Shown here: piece after piece, positions 1 to 5,838 of the stretch
Layout of the letters: each line of letters opens with the position of its first letter
Position numbering within the stretch: position 1 is the first letter of the stretch
NCBI GenBank assembly: GCA_946885545.1
Contig: CAMPGP010000035.1
Location: forward strand, 1-13,162
Reading direction: 5' to 3'
DNA: 13,162 bases
Origin: an uncultured Altererythrobacter sp.
GTDB lineage: Bacteria; Pseudomonadota; Alphaproteobacteria; Sphingomonadales; Sphingomonadaceae
The notes under the pieces: model-generated
Databases searched by the model: none
Told to the model about the DNA's origin: nothing
What the model saw: only the letters and a program-made list of their open reading frames with translations
Made by a program: the position numbers and the translations under genes

Positions 1-672
1 GTCCATCACGCGCACGAAGGGGATGATGCCGCTGGTCTTGCCGTTGAGGCCGACCGGCTCGCCGATCCCGCGCACGTTGCCCCAGTAGGTGCCGATCCCG
101 CCGCCCTTGCTGGCCAGCCAGACGTTCTCGTTCCAGGTGCCGACGATGCCCTCGAGGCTGTCGTCGACGCTGTTGAGGTAGCAACTGATCGGAAGGCCGC
201 GATTGGTGCCGCCGTTCGACAGCACCGGGGTCGCGGGCATGAACCACAGCTTCGAGATGTAGTCGTAGAGCCGCTGGGCGTGATCCTGGTCGTCGGCGTA
301 GGCGTCGGCGACGCGCGCGAACAGATCCTGAAAGGTCTCGCCCGGTAGCAGGTAGCGGTCGATCAGCGTTTCCTTGCCGAATTCGGTCAGCAGCGCATCG
401 CGCGAATCGTCGGTGACGATCGTGAACCGGCGGTCGTTGATCTTCTTGGAATCGTGTTCCTCGACCGAAGCCTTCGCGGCCTGGGCCATGGCGCCGGCGA
501 TGGCCTCGCCCGCCTTTTCCGCCACCAGCGCTTCGCTACCCTTATCGCTCTTGTCCATCTTCACTGCCGCCTTCCCGGGCTTGGCCGTGGCGGGGGCGTC
601 TTCGCTGTCGATCGTCGTGTCGTGTGCCTGATCGAGTCCCATAGCCGCTTCGTCCCCGGTCCTGAAATCCAT
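1..672 (-). CDS. nrdA: Ribonucleoside-diphosphate reductase large (alpha) subunit, class I, 5' part
   Basis: This is the catalytic subunit that reduces ribonucleoside diphosphates to deoxyribonucleotides in the cytoplasm. The first 224 residues are visible and the gene continues past the left edge. Residues 1-80 are a Lys/Ala-rich, low-complexity leader. The recognisable RNR core begins around residue 83, with MPATPVLSNGG at 145-155 and ISCYLN at 162-167. Cys164 corresponds to the first redox-active active-site cysteine. ENVWLASKGGGIG (182-194) and NGKTSGIIPFVRVMD (210-224) are also typical of the class I barrel. No ATP-cone domain is apparent before the core. I chose the ATG at 672 because a G-rich Shine-Dalgarno-like stretch (AGGGGCGGG) lies just upstream. 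An in-frame ATG at 642 and an open frame back to an ATG at 768 are alternatives. Two NrdR-like boxes lie upstream at 888-935. The partner nrdB is not in the window. The family call is firm; the exact start is less certain. Confidence 0.95.
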   Translation of the reverse strand, partial: MDFRTGDEAAMGLDQAHDTTIDSEDAPATAKPGKAAVKMDKSDKGSEALVAEKAGEAIAGAMAQAAKASVEEHDSKKINDRRFTIVTDDSRDALLTEFGKETLIDRYLLPGETFQDLFARVADAYADDQDHAQRLYDYISKLWFMPATPVLSNGGTNRGLPISCYLNSVDDSLEGIVGTWNENVWLASKGGGIGTYWGNVRGIGEPVGLNGKTSGIIPFVRVMD

Positions 673-887
673 GTGTAACCCGCCCCTGTTTCGCGCTTCG
701 GAACAACCGCGACTGGCGGTCCATGTTCCGTTTCCGTTCGATTCGGCGGAGTGTCCTCCACCTAGCATTCTTCGGGCGCCGGGCGGGCAATTACTTATCC
801 CCCGATCCACCCACATCCGGCCCTTGCAAGGATGCCGAGACCCGCTCGAATCGCCCCTTGCGCCCTGTGGGCGTCCCGGCGGCGAAA

Positions 888-935
888 ACACGATCTAGTG
901 GGTCCCCCTGCGAACCGAACCACTAGATACTGAAT
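888..935 (-). promoter_or_regulatory. Paired NrdR-like boxes upstream of nrdA
   Basis: Two 16-mers, acacgatctagtgggt (888-903) and ccactagatactgaat (920-935), resemble the known NrdR consensus acaCwAtATaTwgtgt at about 12 and 11 of 16 positions. Their centres are 32 bp apart, which is the three-turn spacing known for tandem NrdR sites. They contain a perfect 9-bp inverted repeat, atctagtgg (893-901) and ccactagat (920-928). The position in front of nrdA fits repression of RNR genes by the zinc/ATP-cone repressor NrdR. The boxes lie about 216-263 bp before the chosen nrdA start, which implies a long leader of roughly 200 nt if the promoter overlaps them. The motif match and spacing are seen directly; NrdR binding is inferred. 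Confidence 0.75.
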
Positions 936-1186
936 CACGGGGCGCGGCGACGCAAGGGGGTAAATCGCCGCTAACCATCTCTCGCGCCGGTGTATTATCG
1001 CGCTGCGACGCCGCGACGCGCGGGAATTCCTTGGGTCCGCCACAGCGCAACCCCAAAAATGAATCGGCGAAAAAATTTATGTGAGGAAAGTGGGGTGTGA
1101 GGGGCTTTGATTCAATCGAATCGAGCCGCGCAATTTCATGACCCGGGGATGCATGAGTCCGCCGCGAGATGGCCGAGCCGCGCGCG

Positions 1187-1240
1187 ACTTTGGCGCCGCT
1201 ACCGCATCGTCCGCAGTCGATGCAGTCGCGACGCCAAAGT
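1187..1240 (-). terminator. Nested hairpin downstream of the TonB-C-like gene, possible 3'-end structure
   Basis: A perfect 9-bp inverted repeat, actttggcg (1187-1195) and cgccaaagt (1232-1240), encloses a second perfect 6-bp inverted repeat, gcatcg (1204-1209) and cgatgc (1218-1223). It begins about 22 bp beyond the stop codon of the minus-strand gene at 1262. No U-tract follows on that strand, so it is not a classic intrinsic terminator. It could be an RNA-stabilising 3' structure or a remnant of a dispersed palindromic repeat. The pairing is seen directly; the function is inferred. Confidence 0.4.
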
Positions 1241-1261
1241 GCTTCCGACCGGGACTGGGGG

Positions 1262-1759
1262 TCAGGAAGCTATGTGCGCTCCGGCTGCGAGCGCGAGCAC
1301 GTTGCGTTCGGCGGCGGACGATGCGCGGCGCTGCTTTTCGGCGCTCGCGAGATCGGCCGAAAGTTCACGCAGCGAGTGCTCGCTCGTCGCGAGGACGATA
1401 TTGGCCTGGTATGTCTGCCCCCCGGAGCCGATGACGGGCAGTCCATCGCCCCGGCCGAGGCGGCGGACGGCGGTGCGGGCGAGCCGGTCGACGTTGCTGC
1501 TGCCCGAGTGACGGTAGAACTTGACGTTCGTGGGCCGCCCGTCGTCGCCCCGTTCGAAGCGAATCATCGCGAAGCCGTCGCCATGCCTGACCCGTCCCAT
1601 CTCCGCCGCGAAGTCGAGTTCGCGGTCGAGATCGCGCGAAAGTTCGGCGATCGCGGGATCGCTCGAGACGACGATGTCGTCCTGTTCGGACAGGGCGGGC
1701 GTGGCCAGCGCGGCGCAGGCCAGCGCGGCGGGGAGGGCGAGTGCGTTGAACTTGATCAT
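1262..1759 (-). CDS. Exported protein with TonB C-terminal-like domain
   Basis: This 165-residue protein has a clear N-terminal signal peptide: a Lys3 start, a hydrophobic run to about residue 22, and likely cleavage after ALS at 24. Residues about 62-125 have the beta-alpha-beta look of a TonB C-terminal domain, with GFAMIRFERGDDGR, NVKFYRHSGSSNVD and RLARTAVRRL, followed by a strand at QANIVLA. There is no membrane anchor or proline-rich spacer, so it cannot be a working energy transducer and is probably a soluble periplasmic relative. The last 40 residues are Ala/Ser/Arg-rich and may form a helix. The ATG at 1759 is preceded by AAAGGATGATCCG, giving a usable AGGA ribosome site. The gene appears to be monocistronic, with its own promoter near 1898-1925. 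The domain assignment is by pattern only and the function is unknown. Confidence 0.75.
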   Translation of the reverse strand: MIKFNALALPAALACAALATPALSEQDDIVVSSDPAIAELSRDLDRELDFAAEMGRVRHGDGFAMIRFERGDDGRPTNVKFYRHSGSSNVDRLARTAVRRLGRGDGLPVIGSGGQTYQANIVLATSEHSLRELSADLASAEKQRRASSAAERNVLALAAGAHIAS

Positions 1760-1897
1760 CGGATCATCCTTTCAATCGGCAAAAGATGATCGGCCGCAGG
1801 TTCGTGACGCTTCCGGCGACACGGCACGATCCGGGCTGGATCGCGATCGTCGGTCGATCGGGGACGAACACCTGCGGAGAGCTCGGCCCTGCCCGTC

Positions 1898-1925
1898 ACG
1901 ATAGGATTCGAAAGATAATTGTCAA
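1898..1925 (-). promoter_or_regulatory. Sigma-70-type promoter for the TonB-C-like gene
   Basis: On the minus strand a perfect -35 hexamer TTGACA (1925-1920) is followed, after 16 bp, by TATCGT (1903-1898) as a -10 element. Transcription would start near 1891, giving a leader of about 130 nt before the ATG at 1759. That leader is rich in GATC sites. Confidence 0.6.
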
Positions 1926-2125
1926 TTTGGGGCCGGGTGTGACCTCGATTGGGCTGTTTTTGCAACTATCTGCCCAGCGTGCATTCTAATCTTGCGAGGC
2001 GTGGTGGGGATGCAAAACACGTGCGGAACATTGTCACGCGAGCGGGCAACCGACTCCATCGCCGGCCCGGCTTGCGTGCTCGGAGCTTCCCGGCGCTGGT
2101 CGAGCCGGGTGGGCGCTTGGTCGAC

Positions 2126-2152
2126 AAAAGGCGCGTTGGTGGCGGAAGCGCC
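2126..2152 (-). terminator. Possible rho-independent terminator of nadB
   Basis: On the minus strand GGCGC (2152-2148), a 13-nt loop and GCGCC (2134-2130) are followed directly by TTTT (2129-2126), about 40 bp after the nadB stop codon. The stem is only 5 bp and the T run is short, so this is a weak candidate. Confidence 0.35.
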
Positions 2153-2192
2153 GGGTTTCGGAGCGCGGAGACCTGGCCCGCTGCAGGCAACT

Positions 2193-3773
2193 TCAAGGCA
2201 CCAGGACGGTGTCGCGCGGCTCGGGCAACGTGTCGGGATAGTCGAGCGTGAAGTGCAGCCCGCGGCTCTCGTGGCGCTTGAGCGCGCTCCGCACGATCAG
2301 GTCGGCGCACTGGTGCAGGTTGCGCAGCTCGATCAGGTCGGTGGTGACGCGGAAGCTGCCGTAATAGTCCTCGATCTCGCGGCCGAGCAGATCGATGCGG
2401 TGCGCGGCGCGTTCGAGGCGCTTGGTCGTGCGCACGATGCCGACGTAGTTCCACATCATCCGCCGGATCTCGGTCCAGTTCTGCTTGATGACGACTTCCT
2501 CGTCCGAATCGGTCACCCGGCTTTCGTCCCACTCGCGGATCGGCGGAACGGGATCGAGATCGTCCCAGCACTTGAGCACGTCCTGCGCCGCGGCCTCGCC
2601 GAACACGAAGCATTCGAGCAGCGAGTTCGAGGCGAGGCGGTTGGCGCCGTGGAGCCCGCTCTCGGTGCATTCGCCCGCCGCCCACAGCCCGGGCAGGTCC
2701 GTCCGCGCGTCGAGCCCGACCGGCACCCCGCCGCAGGTGTAGTGCTGCGCGGGCACGACGGGAATCGGCTGGGTGGTCATGTCGATGCCGAGGCCGAGCA
2801 GCTTCTCGTGGATCGTCGGGAAGTGTTCGCGCACGAATTCGGGCGGCTGGTGGCTGATGTCGAGATGGACGTAGTCGAGCCCGTAGCGCTTGATCTGGTC
2901 GTCGTTCGCCCGCGCCACGATGTCGCGCGGGGCGAGCTCCATGCGCTCTGGATCGTAGTCGGCCATGTAGCGGTGCCCCGTTTCGGGGTGCAGCAGGTGC
3001 CCGCCCTCACCGCGCACCGCTTCGGTGACGAGAAAGTTCTTCACTTCGAGATTGAACAGGCAGGTCGGGTGGAACTGCATCATTTCCATGTTGGACACGC
3101 GCGCACCGGCCCGCCAGGCCATCGCGATCCCGTCACCCGTGGCGCCGCGCGGCGCGGTCGAGAACTGGTACACGCGGCCCGCGCCGCCGGTCGCGAGCAC
3201 GGTGGCCCGCGCGACGTGGGCGACGACCTTGCCGCTTTTCTCGTCGAGGGCATAGGCGCCCCACACGCGGCCCGAGCCGGAGAACTCGCGCTGGTTGCGC
3301 CCGGTGATGAGATCGATGCAGGCCTGTCCCGGAAGCAGCGTGACGTTGGGGTGCGCCTCGGCCGCGCGCAGGAGCGCCTCCTGCACCGCCCAGCCGGTCG
3401 CGTCATCGACATGGACGATGCGGCGGTGCGAATGGCCGCCTTCGCGGGTGAGGTGGAGGTCGCCGCTCTCGCGGTTGAACGGCACGCCCAGTTCGACCAG
3501 GCGATCGATCGCGTGCGGGGCGCGCTCGATCACGAATTCCACCGTCTCGCGCCGGTTGAGGCCCGCGCCCGCGACCATGGTGTCGCGAACGTGGTTCTCG
3601 AAGGTGTCGCCCGCGTCGAGCACCGCGGCGATGCCGCCCTGCGCCCACGCCGTGCTGCCGCCGGTGAGCGAGCCCTTGGCGAGCACGGTCACCTGCCGGG
3701 TTTCCGCCAGGGCCAGCGCGGCGGTGAGCCCCGCCGCGCCCGAACCGATTACCAAGATATCGTATTCATTCAT
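2193..3773 (-). CDS. nadB: L-aspartate oxidase
   Basis: This cytoplasmic flavoenzyme oxidises L-aspartate to iminoaspartate, the first step of de novo NAD synthesis; quinolinate synthase NadA uses the product. The protein is 526 residues, the usual length. The N-terminal FAD-binding Rossmann motif is VIGSGAAGL at 8-16, and the fumarate-reductase/NadB signature GGSTAWAQGGIA is at 38-49. Substrate and catalytic motifs are present: REGGHSHRR (110-118), QFHPT (His235), EAVRGEGG (Arg254) and HYTCGG (His344). The flavin-site segment GLWAAGECTESGLHGANRLASNS spans 362-384, and the C-terminal helical domain follows. I chose the ATG at 3773 because GAGGGAGA lies just before it. The frame stays open 108 codons further upstream, but only across the neighbouring gene. 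No nadA or nadC lies nearby, so the gene looks monocistronic. It shares a short divergent region with the gene at 3841. Confidence 0.97.
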   Translation of the reverse strand: MNEYDILVIGSGAAGLTAALALAETRQVTVLAKGSLTGGSTAWAQGGIAAVLDAGDTFENHVRDTMVAGAGLNRRETVEFVIERAPHAIDRLVELGVPFNRESGDLHLTREGGHSHRRIVHVDDATGWAVQEALLRAAEAHPNVTLLPGQACIDLITGRNQREFSGSGRVWGAYALDEKSGKVVAHVARATVLATGGAGRVYQFSTAPRGATGDGIAMAWRAGARVSNMEMMQFHPTCLFNLEVKNFLVTEAVRGEGGHLLHPETGHRYMADYDPERMELAPRDIVARANDDQIKRYGLDYVHLDISHQPPEFVREHFPTIHEKLLGLGIDMTTQPIPVVPAQHYTCGGVPVGLDARTDLPGLWAAGECTESGLHGANRLASNSLLECFVFGEAAAQDVLKCWDDLDPVPPIREWDESRVTDSDEEVVIKQNWTEIRRMMWNYVGIVRTTKRLERAAHRIDLLGREIEDYYGSFRVTTDLIELRNLHQCADLIVRSALKRHESRGLHFTLDYPDTLPEPRDTVLVP

Positions 3774-3780
3774 TCTCCCT

Positions 3781-3809
3781 CTGTTGCACACAGCCGCAGT
3801 GCGCAACAG
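3781..3809. promoter_or_regulatory. Imperfect 29-bp palindrome between nadB and the divergent hydrolase operon
   Basis: Arms CTGTTGCACACAGC (3781-3794) and GCAGTGCGCAACAG (3796-3809) match as inverted repeats at 12 of 14 positions around a single central base. The element lies 8 bp upstream of the nadB ATG and 32 bp upstream of the divergent gene's ATG, a position where a dimeric repressor could control either gene. NadB genes are often under dedicated NAD regulators in proteobacteria, but I cannot match this motif to a named one. The symmetry is seen; the operator role is inferred. Confidence 0.5.
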
Positions 3810-3840
3810 TGGGACTTGTGGTCGGGCTAGCGAGGAAATG

Positions 3841-4671
3841 ATGCGGATATTCGAAGCTGAGGTTGGACGGCGCGCATTGCTCGCCGGGATCGCGGCGCTG
3901 CCGCTCGCGGGGTGCGTGCGCGGGCTCGCGGGCGGTGCCGGAAGCGGACTTTCGGTCGCCACGTTCAACATCTGGCACGATGCGGGCGGGCAATGGCCCC
4001 GGCGGCTCGAGCTGCTCACCGCCTCGCTGCGCGCGGCGAACGCCGACGTCGTCGCGCTGCAGGAGGTGCTGGAGGACGCGGCGCGGGACTTGCCCAACCA
4101 GGCAGATACGCTGGCCGCCGAGCTCGGCTATCCCGAAGTGCACTTCGTCGCGGTCGAGCCCGAGGGTTCGCCCAAGCGCTACGGCAACGCGATACTCACG
4201 CGCCTGCCGGTGATCGAGGTGGCGCGCCGCAATCTCGCGCCGCTCGACGACTATCGAACCGCGATCCGCGTGCGCGTGCGGACCGAAGCGGGGCCGGTCG
4301 ACGTGGTCGGCACGCATCTGGCGTGGAAGCCGGAACAGGGGCCGGTGCGCGCGCAGCAGGTCGCCGACCTGCTCTCGTGGTTGCCGCAGGATGGCACGCC
4401 GCTGGTGGTCATGGGCGACTTCAACGCGCCGCTCGACGACGCGGGGCTCGCCACCATGGGGCCGCCGCGCTTCGAGAGCGCGCTGCCTGCGGGCGCCGCG
4501 ACGACCACGCTCAACACCGCGCGCGGCCATCAGCCGAGGGTGATCGACCATATCTTTGCCGAGCGCGAGCACTTCGCGGTGCTGGGCGCGGAAGTGATCG
4601 GGGACGAGCCGGTCGGCGGCGAATATCCGTCGGACCACTTCGGCGTCGCCGCCCGCCTGGCCCGGCGGTGA
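3841..4671 (+). CDS. Endonuclease/exonuclease/phosphatase-family lipoprotein
   Basis: This 276-residue exported phosphoesterase of the EEP (DNase I/exonuclease III-like) fold is probably a membrane-anchored lipoprotein. The N-terminus has Arg10-Arg11, a hydrophobic run and the lipobox LAGC with Cys25, so Tat-dependent export with lipidation is plausible. The metal and catalytic residues of the fold are all visible: TFNIW (Asn43), LQEV (Glu75), GTHL (His159), GDFN (Asp193, Asn195), IDHIF (Asp236) and the terminal SDHFG (Asp265-His266). The substrate cannot be read from sequence; nucleic acid, phosphoinositide or sphingolipid headgroups are all possible in this superfamily. I prefer the ATG at 3841 over the adjacent ATG at 3838 because GAGG then has about 5 nt of spacing. 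Its stop overlaps the GTG start of the next gene (GTGA), so the two are probably translationally coupled. Confidence 0.9.
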   Translation: MRIFEAEVGRRALLAGIAALPLAGCVRGLAGGAGSGLSVATFNIWHDAGGQWPRRLELLTASLRAANADVVALQEVLEDAARDLPNQADTLAAELGYPEVHFVAVEPEGSPKRYGNAILTRLPVIEVARRNLAPLDDYRTAIRVRVRTEAGPVDVVGTHLAWKPEQGPVRAQQVADLLSWLPQDGTPLVVMGDFNAPLDDAGLATMGPPRFESALPAGAATTTLNTARGHQPRVIDHIFAEREHFAVLGAEVIGDEPVGGEYPSDHFGVAARLARR

Positions 4672-5585
4672 CGAACGTGCTGCGCCGTTTCCTCGCCTTC
4701 GCTCTTTCGCTGGTGGGCCTCGCGGGGCTGTCCCAGCCTGCGCTCGCGGCCGAGTGCCTGCTCGGCGCGCCGGGTACGACGCAGCGCATCGCGGTCGGCG
4801 ACACCGGCCGGTCTATGGAAATCCACGTGCCCGTCGGGGTCGAGCGCGTCCGCGACCTGCCGCTGGTGTTCCTGCTCCACGGCAGCGGCGGGACAGGTGC
4901 GGCGATGCTCGAAAGCTCGGGCCTCGCCGCGACCTCCGACCATCACGGCTTCCTGCTCGCCGCGCCCGATGCGGGAATTCCGGTCGAGCGCGGCTTCGTG
5001 TGGAACATCCCCGGCGTGCCGACGATCACCGGCGAGATCCCGACCGCGGACGATGCCGACGACGTCGCCTTCTTCGCCGCAACGATCGACTGGCTCGCCG
5101 AGCAGGGCTGCATCGACCGCGAGCGGGTCTATGCGACCGGGCTTTCGGGCGGCGGACGGATGACCTCGTGGCTCGGCTGCGTCGCTTCGGACCGGTTCGC
5201 GGCGATCGCGCCGGTGGTCGGCCTGCGGGCGGGCAATCCGCTCGCCGCGGACCCGCGTCGCCCCGATCCGGCAACCTGCACACCCGAAGAGGCCATGCCG
5301 GTCTATGCTTTCGCGGGCGCGACCGACACGGTCAATCCGGTCGAGGGCGGCGGTGCAGGGTACTGGCAATATCCGATGGACGCCGCGCTCGCCCGTTGGG
5401 CCGAGCTTGGCGACTGCCAGGTCGAGCCCGAGACGATCGCGGTTTCAATTACGATCGCGGAGCGCCGCTACGCGCACTGCCGCGACGATGCGCGCGTGAT
5501 CGGGCGAGTGGTCGAAGGGCGGGGCCACGAATGGGTCGCGGACAACGAGGCCATGTGGTATTTCTTCTGGCGCTATCGGCGCTAG
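4668..5585 (+). CDS. Exported PHB-depolymerase/feruloyl-esterase-type alpha/beta hydrolase
   Basis: This 305-residue secreted serine esterase belongs to the polyhydroxybutyrate-depolymerase-like (LpqC/Fae-type) branch of alpha/beta hydrolases. The signal peptide covers about residues 1-28 (RRFLAFALSLVGLAGLSQPALA). The oxyanion motif is LHGSGG at 70-75 and the nucleophile elbow is GLSGG with Ser160. The likely acid is Asp220 in GATDTVNP and the catalytic His287 is in GRGHEW. Six cysteines in the mature protein (30, 148, 171, 204, 250, 271) suggest disulfides and fit export. The GTG at 4668 overlaps the upstream stop (GTGA) and there is no good ribosome site of its own, which suggests coupling; GTG at 4677 is an alternative. 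A true polymer depolymerase would often carry a substrate-binding domain, which is absent here, so the natural ester is unknown. Confidence 0.88.
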   Translation: MTNVLRRFLAFALSLVGLAGLSQPALAAECLLGAPGTTQRIAVGDTGRSMEIHVPVGVERVRDLPLVFLLHGSGGTGAAMLESSGLAATSDHHGFLLAAPDAGIPVERGFVWNIPGVPTITGEIPTADDADDVAFFAATIDWLAEQGCIDRERVYATGLSGGGRMTSWLGCVASDRFAAIAPVVGLRAGNPLAADPRRPDPATCTPEEAMPVYAFAGATDTVNPVEGGGAGYWQYPMDAALARWAELGDCQVEPETIAVSITIAERRYAHCRDDARVIGRVVEGRGHEWVADNEAMWYFFWRYRR

Positions 5586-5633
5586 CGAATGGCGATTCGG
5601 GCGCCTGATGCACGCTTGGGGGGTCTAGACCGA

Positions 5634-5831
5634 ATGAACGATCCGGATTCGGAAGTCGCAAGGCTGCGCGAGGAACGCGACGCGGCCGAACACGAGAAAG
5701 CGATCGCCCAGCGGCTGCTGCGTCGCGCGGCGTCCGAGATCGAAGCGCTTGCCGATGCCGATTGCGAGCCCGAAGCGAAGGCGCAGGCGCTCAAGGCCGC
5801 CACCCGCCTCCGCAGCGCCTCGGCCCCCTGA
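5634..5831 (+). CDS. Small coiled-coil hypothetical protein
   Basis: This ORF encodes 65 residues if it starts at the ATG at 5634. A G-run (GGGGGG) about 10 nt upstream could serve as ribosome site. An in-frame ATG at 5589 gives 80 residues but has no ribosome site. The protein is strongly helical and charged (SEVARLREERDAAEHEKA, RLLRRAASEIEALAD), consistent with a short coiled coil. It has one cysteine and no signal peptide or membrane segment. It follows the esterase gene closely and converges on the ABC ATPase gene, with 7 bp between the stops. I do not recognise the family. It could be a chance ORF, but its codon composition resembles its neighbours. Confidence 0.5.
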   Translation: MNDPDSEVARLREERDAAEHEKAIAQRLLRRAASEIEALADADCEPEAKAQALKAATRLRSASAP

Positions 5832-5838
5832 TCGCGGC

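Larger units (their letters stand above)
673..1261. other. Intergenic region between the TonB-C-like gene and nrdA
   Basis: This 589-bp stretch has no convincing gene. The short ORFs in it lack recognisable domains and ribosome sites. It holds the probable nrdA leader (673 to about 885), the NrdR-like boxes (888-935), an A/T-rich patch near 1055-1090, a near-palindrome containing two GANTC sites (GATTCAATCGAATC, about 1109-1122), and a nested hairpin at 1187-1240. I looked for a cobalamin riboswitch in the nrdA leader and did not see the conserved B12 box. Confidence 0.7.
1760..2192. other. Intergenic region between nadB and the TonB-C-like gene
   Basis: This 433-bp stretch contains no supported gene. 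The 69-codon minus-strand ORF across 1756-1965 overlaps the promoter and leader and resembles no known protein. The region holds the 1898-1925 promoter, the GATC-dense leader (about 1755-1860) and a possible nadB terminator at 2126-2152. Nothing else was recognised. Confidence 0.6.

Noticed and set aside
673..885. Cobalamin riboswitch in the nrdA leader
   Set aside because: The long leader invited the idea, but no conserved B12 box or matching stem layout was found by eye, and the enzyme looks class I (cobalamin-independent).
1169..1789. Plus-strand ORF of 206 codons
   Set aside because: It overlaps the exported TonB-C-like gene on the minus strand, which has a signal peptide, ribosome site and promoter. 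The plus ORF has none.
1756..1965. 69-codon minus-strand ORF upstream of the TonB-C-like gene
   Set aside because: It covers the promoter and leader, has no ribosome site, and has no recognisable sequence features.
1992..3830. Long plus-strand ORF of 612 codons opposite nadB
   Set aside because: It is an antisense shadow of nadB, produced by high-GC codon bias. It is rich in Arg/Ala/Val with no domain, while the minus strand encodes complete L-aspartate oxidase.
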